From Sphingobium sp. Z007 (GTDB lineage Bacteria > Pseudomonadota > Alphaproteobacteria > Sphingomonadales > Sphingomonadaceae), in contig NZ_FBXK01000002.1 in the NCBI RefSeq assembly GCF_900013425.1, positions 234,460 through 298,459 on the forward strand: a DNA stretch of 64,000 bases. Reading direction: 5' to 3'. Below the pieces are notes generated by a model. That model was given only the letters and a program-made list of their open reading frames with translations. It was not told the origin of the DNA and did no database searches. Of this stretch, positions 44,631-55,372 are shown piece by piece. The translations under genes were made by a program, and so were the position numbers. The first letter of the stretch is position 1. Each line of letters opens with the position of its first letter.

Positions 44631-44855
44631 CAATTTGAACTTTCGGAACCAGACCTGAAGAGACGCCGCGGAGCCGATTGCCCCGCGGGGGCATGGTCGC
44701 AGAGACGGCCGACCGGGCAGGCGGGGTCAGGGGCGCATGAAACCCGGCCGAGGAAGTGAAAGGCGCGCAGGATCAGCGTCCGGTGGAGACATCCGTATCT
44801 GCCGGACCCTCGCATCTGTCTCGCCAACGCTGTCGGCCCTTCACTTCCGCGCTTC

Positions 44856-45218
44856 CTACATGTCGTCGCTCATCGGCGTGGCGGGCATGCTGGCGGCGGG
44901 CGGCGCCTGGTCCGGCTTCGCTTTGGGCGCCATCGGCATCTTGTCCTTGCACCCGGCCGCCCCGCCACATCCCATCTGCATGCCGCCCGACGCGTTCACG
45001 CCCATCTGATGGTCGTGCATCATCTCGTCATGCATCTGTCTCGCGCCATGCTTCATCCCTGCCTGATGGGCCTGATGCGCCTCGTGGTTCTGGTGCTTGA
45101 CGACTTTTGCCGGCACCGGCGGGGCCTCATCCGCCCAAGCCTGCGTCGCCGAGAGCGCGACAAGCGCAGCGATGGCGGGGACGATCAGGCCAGCTTTGCT
45201 ACGGAAAATATTCTGCAT
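44856..45218 (-). CDS. Small secreted Met/His-rich protein
   Basis: A 120-residue protein with a signal peptide ending about AWADEA and a mature part rich in His, Met, Gln and Lys (KHQNHEAHQAHQAGMKHG, MMHDHQMG, MQMGCGGAAGCKDKMPMAP). No enzyme motif is present. It probably binds copper in the periplasm. ATG 45218 has GGAG seven bases upstream. It is separate from the copA2 operon, with a CGTATATT element 91 bases upstream. Confidence 0.8.
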   Translation of the reverse strand: MQNIFRSKAGLIVPAIAALVALSATQAWADEAPPVPAKVVKHQNHEAHQAHQAGMKHGARQMHDEMMHDHQMGVNASGGMQMGCGGAAGCKDKMPMAPKAKPDQAPPAASMPATPMSDDM

Positions 45219-45309
45219 GACTTGGCTCCTCGAAGAATTGGACGTGGGGACCGCAAGATTTCGATCCGTTTGAAGATGCCAGCAGAAGTGCCGTTCGAGC
45301 CGTTCGGGA

Positions 45310-45317
45310 AATATACG
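45310..45317 (-). promoter_or_regulatory. CGTATATT element ahead of the small copper protein
   Basis: The plus-strand GGAAATATACG is identical to that at 41217-41227. Minus-strand TATATT may be a -10 box. Confidence 0.3.
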
Positions 45318-45431
45318 TTTTGTTACGGATGCCTGCCGCCGGCGCAGCATGCGAACGATCATGCCGGGCAATGAGACCGCCTGTGCGGCGTCGATCGAAC
45401 GGGGCGGTTTTCCAGAAGCAGGCAGGGCAGA

Positions 45432-46655
45432 TTGGAAAACGACGCGGACGCTTATCACAGGATGCATCGCCGGACGCTTCTCGCCCGCGGCCTGTCCGCC
45501 GCGTCGCTCCTGGGCGCCTCGTCGGCTGGCTTCCCTCTGACGTCTCTCGCCCGCGCAGGCGATGGGTGGGGTTCCTTTGCCTGGACGTCAGCGGAGATCG
45601 CGATGGGCGATACGCTGATGGTCTCGGCAGAGGTGGCCGGCAGTCCCGTCCGCGCCATTCTAGACAGCGGAAGCGCCGCTTCGATCATCAATACGCGCCT
45701 GGTGGAGAGTCTGGATATCGCCCCATCCGGGAAACGGATCATTCGCGGCACCGGTGGCCGCGTCGAGGTCACCGAGATCAGCGACGTTGCCCTCACCGTC
45801 GCCGACGATCGCAGGCGCTTGCCGTTCGCCATCGTGAGCGACCTTGCGGCGATATCGTCCGCATTCGGGCGCCCGATCGATCTGGTCCTGGGGGAGGACA
45901 TCTTGGCGGGGCGCTGTGTCGCCCTCGACTTCACGCAGGACCGGATCGGCTTCGCCCCGACGGGGAGTTTTGCCGGCGGGAGCGGCTGGCGTCGCCTTCC
46001 TCTGACGCACGGGACTCGCAGCGAACTGCTGGTCACAGCGTCGATCGGGGGCGGGAGCCCCGTGCAACTCATTTTCGATCTCGGGAGCGCAAATGCGCTC
46101 ATGCTCTCTACCCCCTTTGTCGCTGCGCAGGACCTCCTCGCCGGCAAGGCCCGGTCGACCGCGGCGCTGGGAAGCCTTGATGGGGTCCAGATTGTGACCG
46201 CCTTTGTTCTGGACGACATTGTTATCGGCGAAGTGCACATTGCCGGGGTGCCGGTGGCGGGGCTGGATCATTGGCAATCCGACAGCGCGGTGGGGAGCAT
46301 CGGATTGCCGCTCATCGCGCAATTCGATGTGATCATGGATATCACTGCGGAAAGCCTGTGGCTGCGTCCGGCGCCGCCAAAACACAGGCTCCCGATGCTG
46401 AAAGACCGTTCAGGCTTCGGCCTGGCGGTTTCGCCTTCCGCCCTGACCGTCGCCCATGTCGCGGTCCATAGTCCGGCCGAGAAGAGCGGCTGGTCGGTCG
46501 GCGATCGGATCGTCCGTATCGACGGGCGGCCAATCAATGCAAGCTACACGCGTGGGCAGCTTTGGCGCTGGCGCTTCCTTCCTGCCGGCACCCACTTCAG
46601 GCTCGTCGACGGATCCGGTATCGTGCGGCTGCTGACGCTCGCAGATTATTACTGA
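45432..46655 (+). CDS. Retropepsin-like aspartic protease with PDZ-like C-terminus
   Basis: A 407-residue protein. The N-terminus has a Tat-like signal (MHRRTLLARGLSAASLLGAS). Two pepsin-like halves have active-site-like turns: ILDSGSAASI (about residue 76) and IFDLGSANAL (about residue 214). The second half has Leu where D-T/S-G is usual, so activity may depend on one half or a non-canonical site. A PDZ-like end follows (FGLAVSPSALTVAHVAVHSPAEKSGWSVGDRIVRIDG). The start is TTG 45432; ATG 45462 is an alternative without a ribosome-binding site. The substrate is unknown. Confidence 0.8.
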   Translation: MENDADAYHRMHRRTLLARGLSAASLLGASSAGFPLTSLARAGDGWGSFAWTSAEIAMGDTLMVSAEVAGSPVRAILDSGSAASIINTRLVESLDIAPSGKRIIRGTGGRVEVTEISDVALTVADDRRRLPFAIVSDLAAISSAFGRPIDLVLGEDILAGRCVALDFTQDRIGFAPTGSFAGGSGWRRLPLTHGTRSELLVTASIGGGSPVQLIFDLGSANALMLSTPFVAAQDLLAGKARSTAALGSLDGVQIVTAFVLDDIVIGEVHIAGVPVAGLDHWQSDSAVGSIGLPLIAQFDVIMDITAESLWLRPAPPKHRLPMLKDRSGFGLAVSPSALTVAHVAVHSPAEKSGWSVGDRIVRIDGRPINASYTRGQLWRWRFLPAGTHFRLVDGSGIVRLLTLADYY

Positions 46656-46749
46656 CGTTGACGCCCGTGTCGGCGTTCGGTCGCGACGCACGGCTTCTTG
46701 TTGCCGATCGACACCGCATCCAACCGGCCCCGGATTGCTCTATCAGCCG

Positions 46750-46757
46750 CTACGTAA
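46750..46757. promoter_or_regulatory. TACGTA element ahead of aldehyde dehydrogenase
   Basis: CTACGTAA, 6 of 8 positions matching the remembered FixJ consensus. It lies 125 bases before the gene and is weak. Confidence 0.2.
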
Positions 46758-46881
46758 CAATCCCAATACTTCGCAAAGTCGTCATCTCGCACATCCGCAA
46801 CGCAGCCCTCCTGCGAGGGAGAATATTGAGTCCGCGGTGCCGCACACCTGGGCGCCGGGCCATGTATAGCGGAGATGTTTC

Positions 46882-48402
46882 ATGTTCCAGCAAGCGATCG
46901 ACACCGTCCGGGCGAAGGGTCACGCACCGTCGCGTTATGGCAACTTCATCGGTGGACGATGGGTGGAGCCGATACGCGGCGAATATTTTACGGACCATAG
47001 TCCGATCAACGGCCGGCAGCTCGCCGAGATCGCGAAGTCTTCGCCAGAGGATGTGGAGGCAGCGCTGGATGCTGCCCACCGGGCGAAGGAGGGCTGGGCG
47101 CGCATGTGCCCCGCCGAGCGCGCAAGGATCCTCAATCGCGTGGCTGACCGGCTCGAGGACAATCTCGAGCTGCTCGCGCTGGCCGAGACCATGGACAACG
47201 GGAAGCCGATCCGGGAGACCCGCGCCGCCGATGTGCCGCTGGCCATCGATCACTTCCGCTATTTCGCCGGCTGCGTCCGCGCGGAGGAAGGGTCGATCTC
47301 GACAATCGACGAGAAGACGATCGCCTATCATTTCCGCGAGCCGCTGGGCGTCGTCGGACAGATCATTCCGTGGAATTTCCCGCTGCTGATGGCGGCCTGG
47401 AAGATTGCCCCGGCGCTCGCGGCCGGCAACTGCACGGTCATCAAGCCCGCCTCGCAGACGCCGCTTTCGCTGCTGCTGTTCGCCGAGCTGACCGCCGATA
47501 TCCTGCCGCCGGGGGTGGTCAATATCGTGACCGGACCGGGTGGGTCGGTCGGACGCGCGATCGCGGCCAATCCGCGGATTGCGAAAGTGTCCTTCACCGG
47601 CGAAACGACGACCGGCCGGCAGATCATGGGCTATGCCGCCGAGCACCTGATCCCGCAGACGATGGAGCTGGGCGGAAAGTCCCCGAACATCTTCCTGGCG
47701 GACGTCATGAACGAGGACGACAATTTCCTCGACAAGGCGCTGGAAGGCTTCGCCCTGTTCGCGTTCAACAAGGGTGAGGTCTGCACCTGCCCCTCGCGCG
47801 CGCTGGTCCACGAATCGATCTTCGACCGGTTTGTCGAAAGGGCGGTCGCGCGCGTCGCGGCGATCCGGGTCGGCGACCCGCTCGATCCGCTCACGCAGAT
47901 GGGCGCGCAGGCGTCGGAGGACCAGCTCCACAAGATCCTGGGCTATATCGACATCGGCAAGCAGGAAGGCGCCGAGTGCCTGACGGGGGGGCAGCGCGCC
48001 CGTCCGGGAGGCGAGCTCGACGACGGCTTCTTCGTCGAGCCCACCGTGTTTGTCGGCAACAACAAGATGCGGATCTTCCAGGAGGAGATTTTCGGGCCGG
48101 TCCTGTCGGTGACCCCGTTCAAGACGATCGAGGACGCGATCTCGATCGCCAACGACACCATCTACGGATTGGGCGCCGGTGTGTGGACCCGTAACGGCAA
48201 TCATGCCTATCGGCTGGGCCGCGCGATCGAGGCCGGTCGGGTGTGGACCAACTGCTATCATGCCTATCCCGCGCACGCGGCGTTCGGAGGATATAAGGCC
48301 TCCGGGTTCGGGCGTGAAAACCACAAGATGATGCTCGACCACTATCAGCAGACCAAGAATCTGCTGGTCAGCTACGACGAGACGGCCCTCGGCCTCTTTT
48401 GA
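46882..48402 (+). CDS. NAD(P)-dependent aldehyde dehydrogenase
   Basis: A 506-residue ALDH superfamily enzyme. It has [34 protein letters not shown], the catalytic Glu region [11 protein letters not shown], and the catalytic Cys in [14 protein letters not shown]. Conserved EEIFGPVL and the C-terminal [12 protein letters not shown] are present. ATG 46882 has GGAG seven bases upstream. It is followed by a Zn alcohol dehydrogenase 57 bases downstream. Oxidation of acetaldehyde is the likely role (AldB/ExaC-type). Confidence 0.94.
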   Translation: MFQQAIDTVRAKGHAPSRYGNFIGGRWVEPIRGEYFTDHSPINGRQLAEIAKSSPEDVEAALDAAHRAKEGWARMCPAERARILNRVADRLEDNLELLALAETMDNGKPIRETRAADVPLAIDHFRYFAGCVRAEEGSISTIDEKTIAYHFREPLGVVGQIIPWNFPLLMAAWKIAPALAAGNCTVIKPASQTPLSLLLFAELTADILPPGVVNIVTGPGGSVGRAIAANPRIAKVSFTGETTTGRQIMGYAAEHLIPQTMELGGKSPNIFLADVMNEDDNFLDKALEGFALFAFNKGEVCTCPSRALVHESIFDRFVERAVARVAAIRVGDPLDPLTQMGAQASEDQLHKILGYIDIGKQEGAECLTGGQRARPGGELDDGFFVEPTVFVGNNKMRIFQEEIFGPVLSVTPFKTIEDAISIANDTIYGLGAGVWTRNGNHAYRLGRAIEAGRVWTNCYHAYPAHAAFGGYKASGFGRENHKMMLDHYQQTKNLLVSYDETALGLF

Positions 48403-48459
48403 CCCGGCTCACCCAGGCCGCGGCCAATCCGCGCGGCCGCCTCTGCAAGGAACACCACG

Positions 48460-49497
48460 ATGAACAAGACCATGAAAGCTGCGGTCGTACGCGAATTTGG
48501 CCAACCGCTGGTGATCGAGGAAGTGCCGGTCACGATGCCTGGCCCGGGCCAGATCCTGGTGAAGATCGCGGCGACCGGCGTTTGTCATACAGACCTTCAC
48601 GCGGCCGAGGGGGACTGGCCGGTCAAGCCCAATCCACCGTTCATTCCCGGCCATGAGGGTGTCGGTCATGTGGTCGCGGTGGGTAGCGGCGTGACCTATG
48701 TGAAGGAGGGCGACCGTGTCGGCGTCCCCTGGCTCTACACCGCCTGCGGGCACTGTGTTCATTGCCTCGGCGGATGGGAAACGCTCTGCGAGGCCCAGCA
48801 GAATACCGGCTATTCGGTGAATGGCAGTTTTGCCGAATATGTTCTCGCCGATCCCAACTATGTCGGTCACCTGCCGGCCAATATCGGGTTCATCGACATC
48901 GCCCCGATCCTGTGCGCCGGCGTGACGGTCTACAAGGGGCTGAAGGTCACGGACACACGGCCCGGCAATTGGGTGGCGATCTCGGGCATCGGCGGTCTCG
49001 GGCATATGGCCGTGCAATATGCCAAGGCGATGGGGCTCAATGTCGTGGCCGTCGATATCGACGACGCCAAGCTCGCGCTCGCGGAGCGACTGGGCGCAGA
49101 TCTCTCCGTCAACGCGCGCAACGTCGACCCCGCGGCATTCATCAAGAAGGAGATCGGGGGCGCCCATGGCGCACTTGTCACCGCCGTGTCGCCGATCGCA
49201 TTCAAGCAGGCACTCGGCATGGTCAGGCGGGGCGGCACGGTGGCGTTGAACGGGCTTCCGCCAGGCGACTTTCCGCTGTCGATCTTCGACACGGTCCTCA
49301 ACGGGATCACCGTTCGCGGCTCCATTGTCGGCACTCGCCTCGATCTGCAGGAAGCCCTTGATTTTGCCGCCGAGGGCAAGGTTCACGCGACCGTCACGAC
49401 GGACACGCTGGAGAATATCAACGACATCTTCGCGCGCATGCATCATGGCGAAATCGAAGGCCGGATCGTGATCGACTTCGAGGGCGGCGCCCAGTGA
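48460..49497 (+). CDS. adhP: Zn-dependent alcohol dehydrogenase (AdhP-like)
   Basis: A 345-residue medium-chain alcohol dehydrogenase. The catalytic zinc site has [14 protein letters not shown] and GHEGVGHV. The structural zinc cysteines are in [15 protein letters not shown]. The NAD motif is [19 protein letters not shown]. This matches the AdhP/AdhA type that interconverts ethanol and acetaldehyde. With the ALDH upstream it forms an ethanol-acetate pair. Confidence 0.95.
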   Translation: MNKTMKAAVVREFGQPLVIEEVPVTMPGPGQILVKIAATGVCHTDLHAAEGDWPVKPNPPFIPGHEGVGHVVAVGSGVTYVKEGDRVGVPWLYTACGHCVHCLGGWETLCEAQQNTGYSVNGSFAEYVLADPNYVGHLPANIGFIDIAPILCAGVTVYKGLKVTDTRPGNWVAISGIGGLGHMAVQYAKAMGLNVVAVDIDDAKLALAERLGADLSVNARNVDPAAFIKKEIGGAHGALVTAVSPIAFKQALGMVRRGGTVALNGLPPGDFPLSIFDTVLNGITVRGSIVGTRLDLQEALDFAAEGKVHATVTTDTLENINDIFARMHHGEIEGRIVIDFEGGAQ

Positions 49498-49678
49498 CGG
49501 CGCGCTCGCTCAAAGCCTGCGCGGAACAACCGCTCTCGCATCGAGTTAGCCTCGGCTCTCGACGTCGGCGGGTCACGTGCCGCGACCCCGGGGCGAGTTT
49601 TCTCGTACCGTGGGACCGGCACAAAGCGGTCATAGATCTCCTTGGTCGCGGCAGCGCCCTGGGTGGAGACCGGCCGGC

Positions 49679-50968
49679 ATGACCGAACGCGCCAAGCTCA
49701 CCTTTTACGACCGCGTGCTTCGACCCGATCCATCACGCACTGTCGTCCGGCCATTTGAGCCGAGTTACCCCAGAGGCTTCGACGACGGTCCATCCCGCAC
49801 GCAGGAGACAGTCGACCTGATCATGGGTCTCGACGAGGCTGAGTTGGCCCGCCAGTTGAAAGGCGTGACGCTGTCGCTGGACGAGAACCATCGTGATGTT
49901 GATGCCATGCTGCTTCGCCAATTCGACGATATCGCCGGTCGGATTAAAGGCGCTGATCGGACGAACGCTGCGCAACGACGATTGATCGGTGCCTATTGCA
50001 GCGAGGAATTTGCATATGAGGCGGCCGCCTTGTTCAATCCAAGCGCGGTACTCCATCCCGACCAGTCGGGTCTTGCCGAAGGCACCATCCGTTTCGTGAT
50101 CTCGTTGCGGGGAATTGGCGAGGGACATGTGTCGTCCGTGACGTTCCGCACTGGCACCTGGACGCCGGGAGGAGCGCTCGTCGTCGATGATGCCAGTCCG
50201 ACATCGGTAGCGCCCCTTATCGATACCTGTCCGAGAGGTGAGGGCGTAGCGGCGCGCCTTTGCTGCGCTGGTGGCAGGTCGATTTCGGAGACCGTGCTGT
50301 TCCCGGTACTGCCAAGCCAAACGCAAGGCATCGAAGATACGCGCCTCGTCCGCTTCTGCGAAGATGACGGCAGCATGATCTATCATGGAACCTATACCGC
50401 GTTCGGCGGGGGCCAAGTGCGATCGGAATTGCTGACGACGTCCGATTTTCGGTCGTTCGACATGCGCGTTCTGAGCGGTCGCGCCTCGAGCGGAAAGGGT
50501 ATGGCCCTCTTTCCGCGGCGCATCGCGGGCAAGTACGCAATGCTTGGGCGTCAGGACAGCAAGAACATCTGGCTACATTTTTCCGATGAGCTGCTGAACT
50601 GGGAAGGGGGCGAAAAGCTCATTACGCCAAAGTTCCCCTGGGAATTCGTGCAGGTGGGAAATTGCGGGTCGCCGATCGAGCTCGACGAAGGCTGGCTGGT
50701 GATGACCCACGGTGTCGGCACGGTGCGAAACTACTGCATCGGCGCGTGTCTGCTCGACAAAAACGACCCATCGAAGCTGCTGGCCCGCACGCCGCGCCCG
50801 GTGCTCTTCCCCAGTCCCCACGAGCGAGACGGTTACGTGCCCAACGTCGTCTACAGTTGCGGTGCGATTGTTCAGGGTCGGACGATGTTGCTCCCTTATG
50901 GCGTGGCGGACAGCTTTACTGCCTTCGCTACGGCATCGATCGACAATCTCCTCGATGTGATGGAGTAG
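49679..50968 (+). CDS. Glycosidase-like protein of the GH130 type
   Basis: A 429-residue protein with a five-bladed propeller-like pattern and GH130 signatures: SQTQGIEDTRLVRFCEDDGSMIYHGTYTAF, KGMALFPRRIAGKYAMLGRQDSKNIW, FVQVGNCGSPIELDEGWLVMTHGVGTVRNYCIG and DGYVPNVVYSCGAI. GH130 enzymes are mostly mannoside phosphorylases; the exact substrate cannot be told. ATG 49679 has GGAG ten bases upstream. It is transcribed toward two HAD phosphatase genes on the other strand. Confidence 0.9.
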   Translation: MTERAKLTFYDRVLRPDPSRTVVRPFEPSYPRGFDDGPSRTQETVDLIMGLDEAELARQLKGVTLSLDENHRDVDAMLLRQFDDIAGRIKGADRTNAAQRRLIGAYCSEEFAYEAAALFNPSAVLHPDQSGLAEGTIRFVISLRGIGEGHVSSVTFRTGTWTPGGALVVDDASPTSVAPLIDTCPRGEGVAARLCCAGGRSISETVLFPVLPSQTQGIEDTRLVRFCEDDGSMIYHGTYTAFGGGQVRSELLTTSDFRSFDMRVLSGRASSGKGMALFPRRIAGKYAMLGRQDSKNIWLHFSDELLNWEGGEKLITPKFPWEFVQVGNCGSPIELDEGWLVMTHGVGTVRNYCIGACLLDKNDPSKLLARTPRPVLFPSPHERDGYVPNVVYSCGAIVQGRTMLLPYGVADSFTAFATASIDNLLDVME

Positions 50969-51068
50969 GTCACTTTGGCTCACAGGGAATAGTCGGCCGC
51001 CGGGTGGAGAATTCTTGTTCCGGCCGGCGTGAGACGCGCCCGGGCGGCGGGTCATCTCGCACCTGTGG

Positions 51069-51836
51069 TTATTGCTCGGCCAGAGCGGGATCAGGCGCGA
51101 GGCAAGCGAGGATTGCCATGATCGCGGTTCGGGTCTCCGCCACGTCTCGCACGGGGATTACGTCGATTCCGGCTGCGCGAACGGGATCGTCATTGCCACC
51201 GGGATAGATCGCGTCCCCCATGAACAGCATGGCCGACTGCGGAATGCCGGATTCCTCGGAAAGACGGCGCATTCCGTAGGCCTTGTCGATACCTTGGCGA
51301 GTAATGTCGATGGAGGTTGATCCTCCCACGTTGACGGACAATTCCGGCAGTCGTGATCGAAGCGCCGCCTGCAGTGCCTTGCGCTTGGCGAAGTCGGGAT
51401 CCCACGCTTTCTTTGCATCGAGCGGCGCCTCCTGTCCAAGTCCAGAGAAAGTAATCTGGCTTCCGCGGTCCTCGATCCGCTCGCCCCATATCTTCTCGTG
51501 CGCCAGGTCCATCTCGTCCAGAGCCTGTTCAAACGCGCGCAGAATGCGCTGGCGTTCGTCGGGGTCGAACACATCAGCATAGACTGGTTTCCAGCTGCTC
51601 TCGAAACGGTAGAGTTTGGTGCCCGTCGTCGGCATAATGAAGAGCTGCCGGAGGTTGGCACTGCTCGGCAGCAGCGACACGACTTGCGCTTCGAACTGCG
51701 GCCAGTCGCCACCGGAGATAACCGCGACGCCGACGAGATCGAGCAGCGCGGCAAGCAACTCGACCATATTCTGGTCGATCGGCTGCTTGCTTTCAGCCAG
51801 CGTGCCGTCGAGATCGAAGGCGAAAAGTCGCTTCAT
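51069..51836 (-). CDS. HAD-IIB phosphatase (phosphomannomutase-like)
   Basis: A 255-residue haloacid dehalogenase. Motif I is FDLDGTLAESKQPID, motif II VISGGDW, and a late GDAIYPGGNDDPV (motif IV). A cap includes KLYRFES and ERIEDRGSQITFSGLG, as in phosphomannomutase/sucrose-phosphatase-like proteins. It would dephosphorylate or interconvert a sugar phosphate. It lies 202 bases downstream of the zwf operon on the same strand. Confidence 0.85.
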   Translation of the reverse strand: MKRLFAFDLDGTLAESKQPIDQNMVELLAALLDLVGVAVISGGDWPQFEAQVVSLLPSSANLRQLFIMPTTGTKLYRFESSWKPVYADVFDPDERQRILRAFEQALDEMDLAHEKIWGERIEDRGSQITFSGLGQEAPLDAKKAWDPDFAKRKALQAALRSRLPELSVNVGGSTSIDITRQGIDKAYGMRRLSEESGIPQSAMLFMGDAIYPGGNDDPVRAAGIDVIPVRDVAETRTAIMAILACLAPDPALAEQ

Positions 51837-52038
51837 CGGTGGACTCCAATCAGGGTGCGGTCGCTCGGCAGGTAGGCGGCGCTAAGGCACGATCGCCGGC
51901 TCTGGTGGATCTCCGAACGCGATGCGCCTTTCCAAGATGCCGCAGCGGATCCGCCTTTGGCCCGGCTCGTGCGGCGCTGCACATTTTTTGCGCGCCACCT
52001 CGTCGCGCACATCGATGGCGCGACCGACAATGGCTGGA

Positions 52039-52854
52039 TCATCTCGCAGCCTCCGTCTGGATGATATTGTCTATCGCCTGGGCAGCGCCGTCCTCCTCGT
52101 TCGACACAGTCACCTGGTCAGCGGCTGAGCGGACCGCGTCGGGACCCTGTCCCATCGCAATTGAGAGGCCAGCGCGCGCGAACATTGGAAGGTCATTGCG
52201 CTCGTCCCCCAAGACGGCAACGTTGGCGAGCGGCACTCCGATCGCGGCTGCCAGGGCGGCGACGCCATCACCTTTGTTGGCCTGGGCGGCGGTAATGTCG
52301 AGATAGTAAGGCTGTGAACGGCCGACAGTCGCAGAGCGTCCGAGCGCTGCCGCGATATCGCCGTCAAGTCGCGCGAGGAGTGCTTGGTCGTTGCTGACGC
52401 CGACGATCTTGTCAGTGTGTGCGAGCAATCCCGCGAAGTTGTCCCTGATTATCGGCTCGATGTTTGCCGCGCGGCGCTCGCGCGGAACGTACACATCGTC
52501 GGCCGCGCGTGCGTACCAGAGGCCGCCCGTGAACAGCCAGGGCGTGACGGCTGGGTGCTCGAGCAGGGCGAGCGTCCGCGCGGCGCACTCGGGATCGAGT
52601 TGGTCGGCCGAGATGACAGCCCAATCCGTCTCGACGATCGTGCCGCCATTGAAAGCGCCGATGACGCCCGGGAGTTCCAGCCGTCTCGCGATCCAAAGCA
52701 TGCCGCTGGGCGGGCGAGCACTGATCAGGCTCACCGCAATACCAGCTGCTCTGGCGCGTCCAACTGCAGAGATGACGCCTTCGGAGAGGCTTTTGTCCTG
52801 GCGGACGAGCGTGCCATCTATATCGGAGACGATCAGGCGAATAGGGCTGCTCAT
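52039..52854 (-). CDS. Cof-type HAD phosphatase
   Basis: A 271-residue HAD-IIB protein: motif I VSDIDGTLVRQDKSLS, motif II SARPPSGM, cap with TDWAVISADQL, and motif IV VAVLGDERNDLPMFARAG. Cof-type enzymes act on sugar phosphates or nucleotides. It overlaps zwf by ATGA at 52851, so it is translationally coupled to the pentose phosphate genes. The specific substrate is not known. Confidence 0.88.
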   Translation of the reverse strand: MSSPIRLIVSDIDGTLVRQDKSLSEGVISAVGRARAAGIAVSLISARPPSGMLWIARRLELPGVIGAFNGGTIVETDWAVISADQLDPECAARTLALLEHPAVTPWLFTGGLWYARAADDVYVPRERRAANIEPIIRDNFAGLLAHTDKIVGVSNDQALLARLDGDIAAALGRSATVGRSQPYYLDITAAQANKGDGVAALAAAIGVPLANVAVLGDERNDLPMFARAGLSIAMGQGPDAVRSAADQVTVSNEEDGAAQAIDNIIQTEAAR

Positions 52855-54281
52855 CCCAGGTGATGCCAGCGTCGATGCGAGCGGTGCATCAGCGCATCCG
52901 CACTTTCTGGGCCGGCGCTGCCTGCGGCATAGTCCTCGGGAGTGCCCTGCGTCCACAGATCGAGGAGCGGCTGCACAGCGCGCCAGCCACCTTCGATTTG
53001 CGCGGCGCGCTGAAACAGCGTCTGGTCGCCGGATTGCACGTCATACAGCAAAGTTTCGTAGCCGGTCTGGTGGCCAACGTCGAAATGGTCACGGTAGCGG
53101 AAATCCATTGCCACTGGCGCAGTGTTCACGACGAGCCCAGACCGCTTGACCACAAACTCGAGGCTGATGCCCTCGTCGGGCTGGATTTGCACCACAAGAC
53201 GGTTGGGGGGCAGCCGGTCCACCACCGTCTCCTGGAAAAGCGCCAGCGGCACGTCGCGGAATTGGACGACGATCTCGGTATCACGGGTCGCCAGCGCCTT
53301 CCCGGTGCGTAGATAAAAGGGCACGCCCGACCACCGCCATGTCTCTACGTGCAACTTGAGTGCGGCGAAGGTCTCCGTGCGGCTGGCAGGGTCCACGTCG
53401 GGCTCGTCGAGATAGGCGGGAACGGCCTTGCCAGCGACTGAGCCCGAGCAATAGCGCCCGCGAATGGCCTCGGCCGGGTCGATCGGCAGGATGGCGGCAA
53501 TCACCTTCTCCTTCTCCGTGCGGATCGCATCGGCATCGAAGCTGATCGGGGGCTCCATCGCTATCATCGCCAGTAGCTGGAAGAGATGATTGGGAACCAT
53601 GTCCCGCAATGCGCCGGTGGCGTCGTAGAATCTGCCGCGGGTGCCGACGGTCACTGCCTCGGCCGCCGTTATCTGGACATGGTCAACGTAGCGGTTGTTC
53701 CAGACGGCCTCCATCATGGTGTTGCCGAAGCGTGTGACCATGATGTTCTGCACGGTCTCCTTCCCAAGGAAATGATCGATCCGGTAGATCTGGGACTCGC
53801 TGGCGCGGGAAAGGATTTGCCGGTTCAGCGCCTGCGCGGAGACAAGGTCGGTCCCGAACGGTTTTTCGATCACGACGCGGCGGAAACCATCGGTCTCGGT
53901 GAGCAGTCCTGCATCGCCGAGCTGATTGACGACGGTCCCGAAGAAAGTCGGCGCGGTGGCGAGGTAGAATATCGCGTTGCCGGCGAGTTGGCGGCCGAGA
54001 CCCTGATACATTGCCGGGTCGGCGAAATCGCCTTTCAAATAGCGGATACGACTGCGGAGCCATTGCCAGTTGGCATCGTCCTCCACGCCTTCGTCAAGCG
54101 CCGCGCGCAGCTGTTCGTCGTCGATGTCATGATGGCTGACACCGACGAGCGCCAAATCCTCCTTCAGCAAGTCGGCCCGAGCGAGGTTGACGAGCGCGGG
54201 TATCAGCAAGCGGCGGGCGAGGTCTCCGAGTGCGCCGAAGATAACGAAGGTGGCAGAGGGCGCAGTCGGAGCATCGCTCAT
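52851..54281 (-). CDS. zwf: Glucose-6-phosphate dehydrogenase
   Basis: A 476-residue G6PDH. The N-terminal dinucleotide motif is [18 protein letters not shown]. The active site is [17 protein letters not shown], with the catalytic His/Asp. Conserved [15 protein letters not shown] and IVVQFRDVP are present. It makes 6-phosphogluconolactone and NADPH. The start ATG 54281 overlaps the gnd stop. No 6-phosphogluconolactonase (pgl) gene is present nearby. Confidence 0.96.
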   Translation of the reverse strand: MSDAPTAPSATFVIFGALGDLARRLLIPALVNLARADLLKEDLALVGVSHHDIDDEQLRAALDEGVEDDANWQWLRSRIRYLKGDFADPAMYQGLGRQLAGNAIFYLATAPTFFGTVVNQLGDAGLLTETDGFRRVVIEKPFGTDLVSAQALNRQILSRASESQIYRIDHFLGKETVQNIMVTRFGNTMMEAVWNNRYVDHVQITAAEAVTVGTRGRFYDATGALRDMVPNHLFQLLAMIAMEPPISFDADAIRTEKEKVIAAILPIDPAEAIRGRYCSGSVAGKAVPAYLDEPDVDPASRTETFAALKLHVETWRWSGVPFYLRTGKALATRDTEIVVQFRDVPLALFQETVVDRLPPNRLVVQIQPDEGISLEFVVKRSGLVVNTAPVAMDFRYRDHFDVGHQTGYETLLYDVQSGDQTLFQRAAQIEGGWRAVQPLLDLWTQGTPEDYAAGSAGPESADALMHRSHRRWHHLG

Positions 54282-55261
54282 TGCGGCATCTCGACATGGC
54301 CACCGAAGCCGAACCGCATCGCCGAGAGCAGCTTGTCGCCGAACGTTGTGTCGACGCGGCTGCGGTAGCGCGCGAACAGTGCCGCTGAGAGCACGTAGGC
54401 AGGGACTGCCTCCTCCATTGCCGCCTCGATCGTCCAGTGACCCTCGCCGGAATCCGCGACCTGGCCGGAGAATTGTTCCAGCATTTGGTCCTTCGCGAGC
54501 GCCGTTGCGGTCAGATCGAGCAACCACGAGGAGATGACGCTTCCGCGACGCCAAACTTCGGCGATGTCCGTCAGGTTGAGGTCGAAGCGCTCGTCTTCCG
54601 GCAGCTTGGCCGATGACTTGCCCTTCAGGATGTCGAACCCCTCAGCATAGGCCTGCATCAAGCCATATTCGATGCCGTTGTGCACCATCTTGACGAAATG
54701 GCCCGAGCCGGCGGGACCGGTGTGGATATAGCCCTTCTCGGCACGGGCATCCTCGTTGGGATCGCCGCGATCCGGCGTGCGTGCGATCGTCCCGAAGCCT
54801 GGTGCCAGGGCCTCGAAGAGAGGATCGAGACTGACGAGCGTCGCAGCATCGCCTCCGATCATCATGCAATAGCCTCGGTCGAGGCCCCACACGCCGCCTG
54901 AGGTGCCCACATCGACATAGTGGAGCCCCTTCATGGCGCACAGCTTCGCCCGGCGGATGTCGTCCTTGTAGAAGCTGTTGCCGCCGTCGATGATTATGTC
55001 GCCTGGGGAGGCGAGGCCCATCAGCGTCTCGATCGTGCTCTCCGTCGGCGGTCCGGCTGGCAGCATCACCCAGAAGATGCGCGGCCCCTCCAGCGTGGCT
55101 GCGACCTCCTCAAGCGAAGCGGCGGGGGTCGCGCCTTCGCCGGCCAGCATGGCCACCAGCGGCGGGTTCCGATCATAGGCGACGATCTCGTGACCGCCGC
55201 GCATCAGACGGCGCGCGATATTGGCACCCATCCTGCCGAGGCCGATCATCGCTATACGCAT
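54278..55261 (-). CDS. gnd: Decarboxylating 6-phosphogluconate dehydrogenase, short (GndA) type
   Basis: A 327-residue protein with a Rossmann motif [27 protein letters not shown]. It has substrate and catalytic blocks [25 protein letters not shown] and [20 protein letters not shown]. It belongs to the short, often NAD-linked form. It decarboxylates 6-phosphogluconate to ribulose 5-phosphate, which feeds phosphoketolase through xylulose 5-phosphate. ATG 55261 has GAGG nine bases upstream. Confidence 0.95.
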   Translation of the reverse strand: MRIAMIGLGRMGANIARRLMRGGHEIVAYDRNPPLVAMLAGEGATPAASLEEVAATLEGPRIFWVMLPAGPPTESTIETLMGLASPGDIIIDGGNSFYKDDIRRAKLCAMKGLHYVDVGTSGGVWGLDRGYCMMIGGDAATLVSLDPLFEALAPGFGTIARTPDRGDPNEDARAEKGYIHTGPAGSGHFVKMVHNGIEYGLMQAYAEGFDILKGKSSAKLPEDERFDLNLTDIAEVWRRGSVISSWLLDLTATALAKDQMLEQFSGQVADSGEGHWTIEAAMEEAVPAYVLSAALFARYRSRVDTTFGDKLLSAMRFGFGGHVEMPQ

Positions 55262-55372
55262 CTGCTCATGCCTCAGCTTTCTGTACGGCATCCATCGCCA
55301 ACGGACCGATGGAGTCGGTCGCGGACCTTTTGAGCGCTCGGGCCTTTTCAGCCGGCTGAGCCGATACCGTCG

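Noticed and set aside
46750..48342. A 530-codon open frame on the minus strand across the aldehyde dehydrogenase
   Set aside because: Antisense shadow; no motif.
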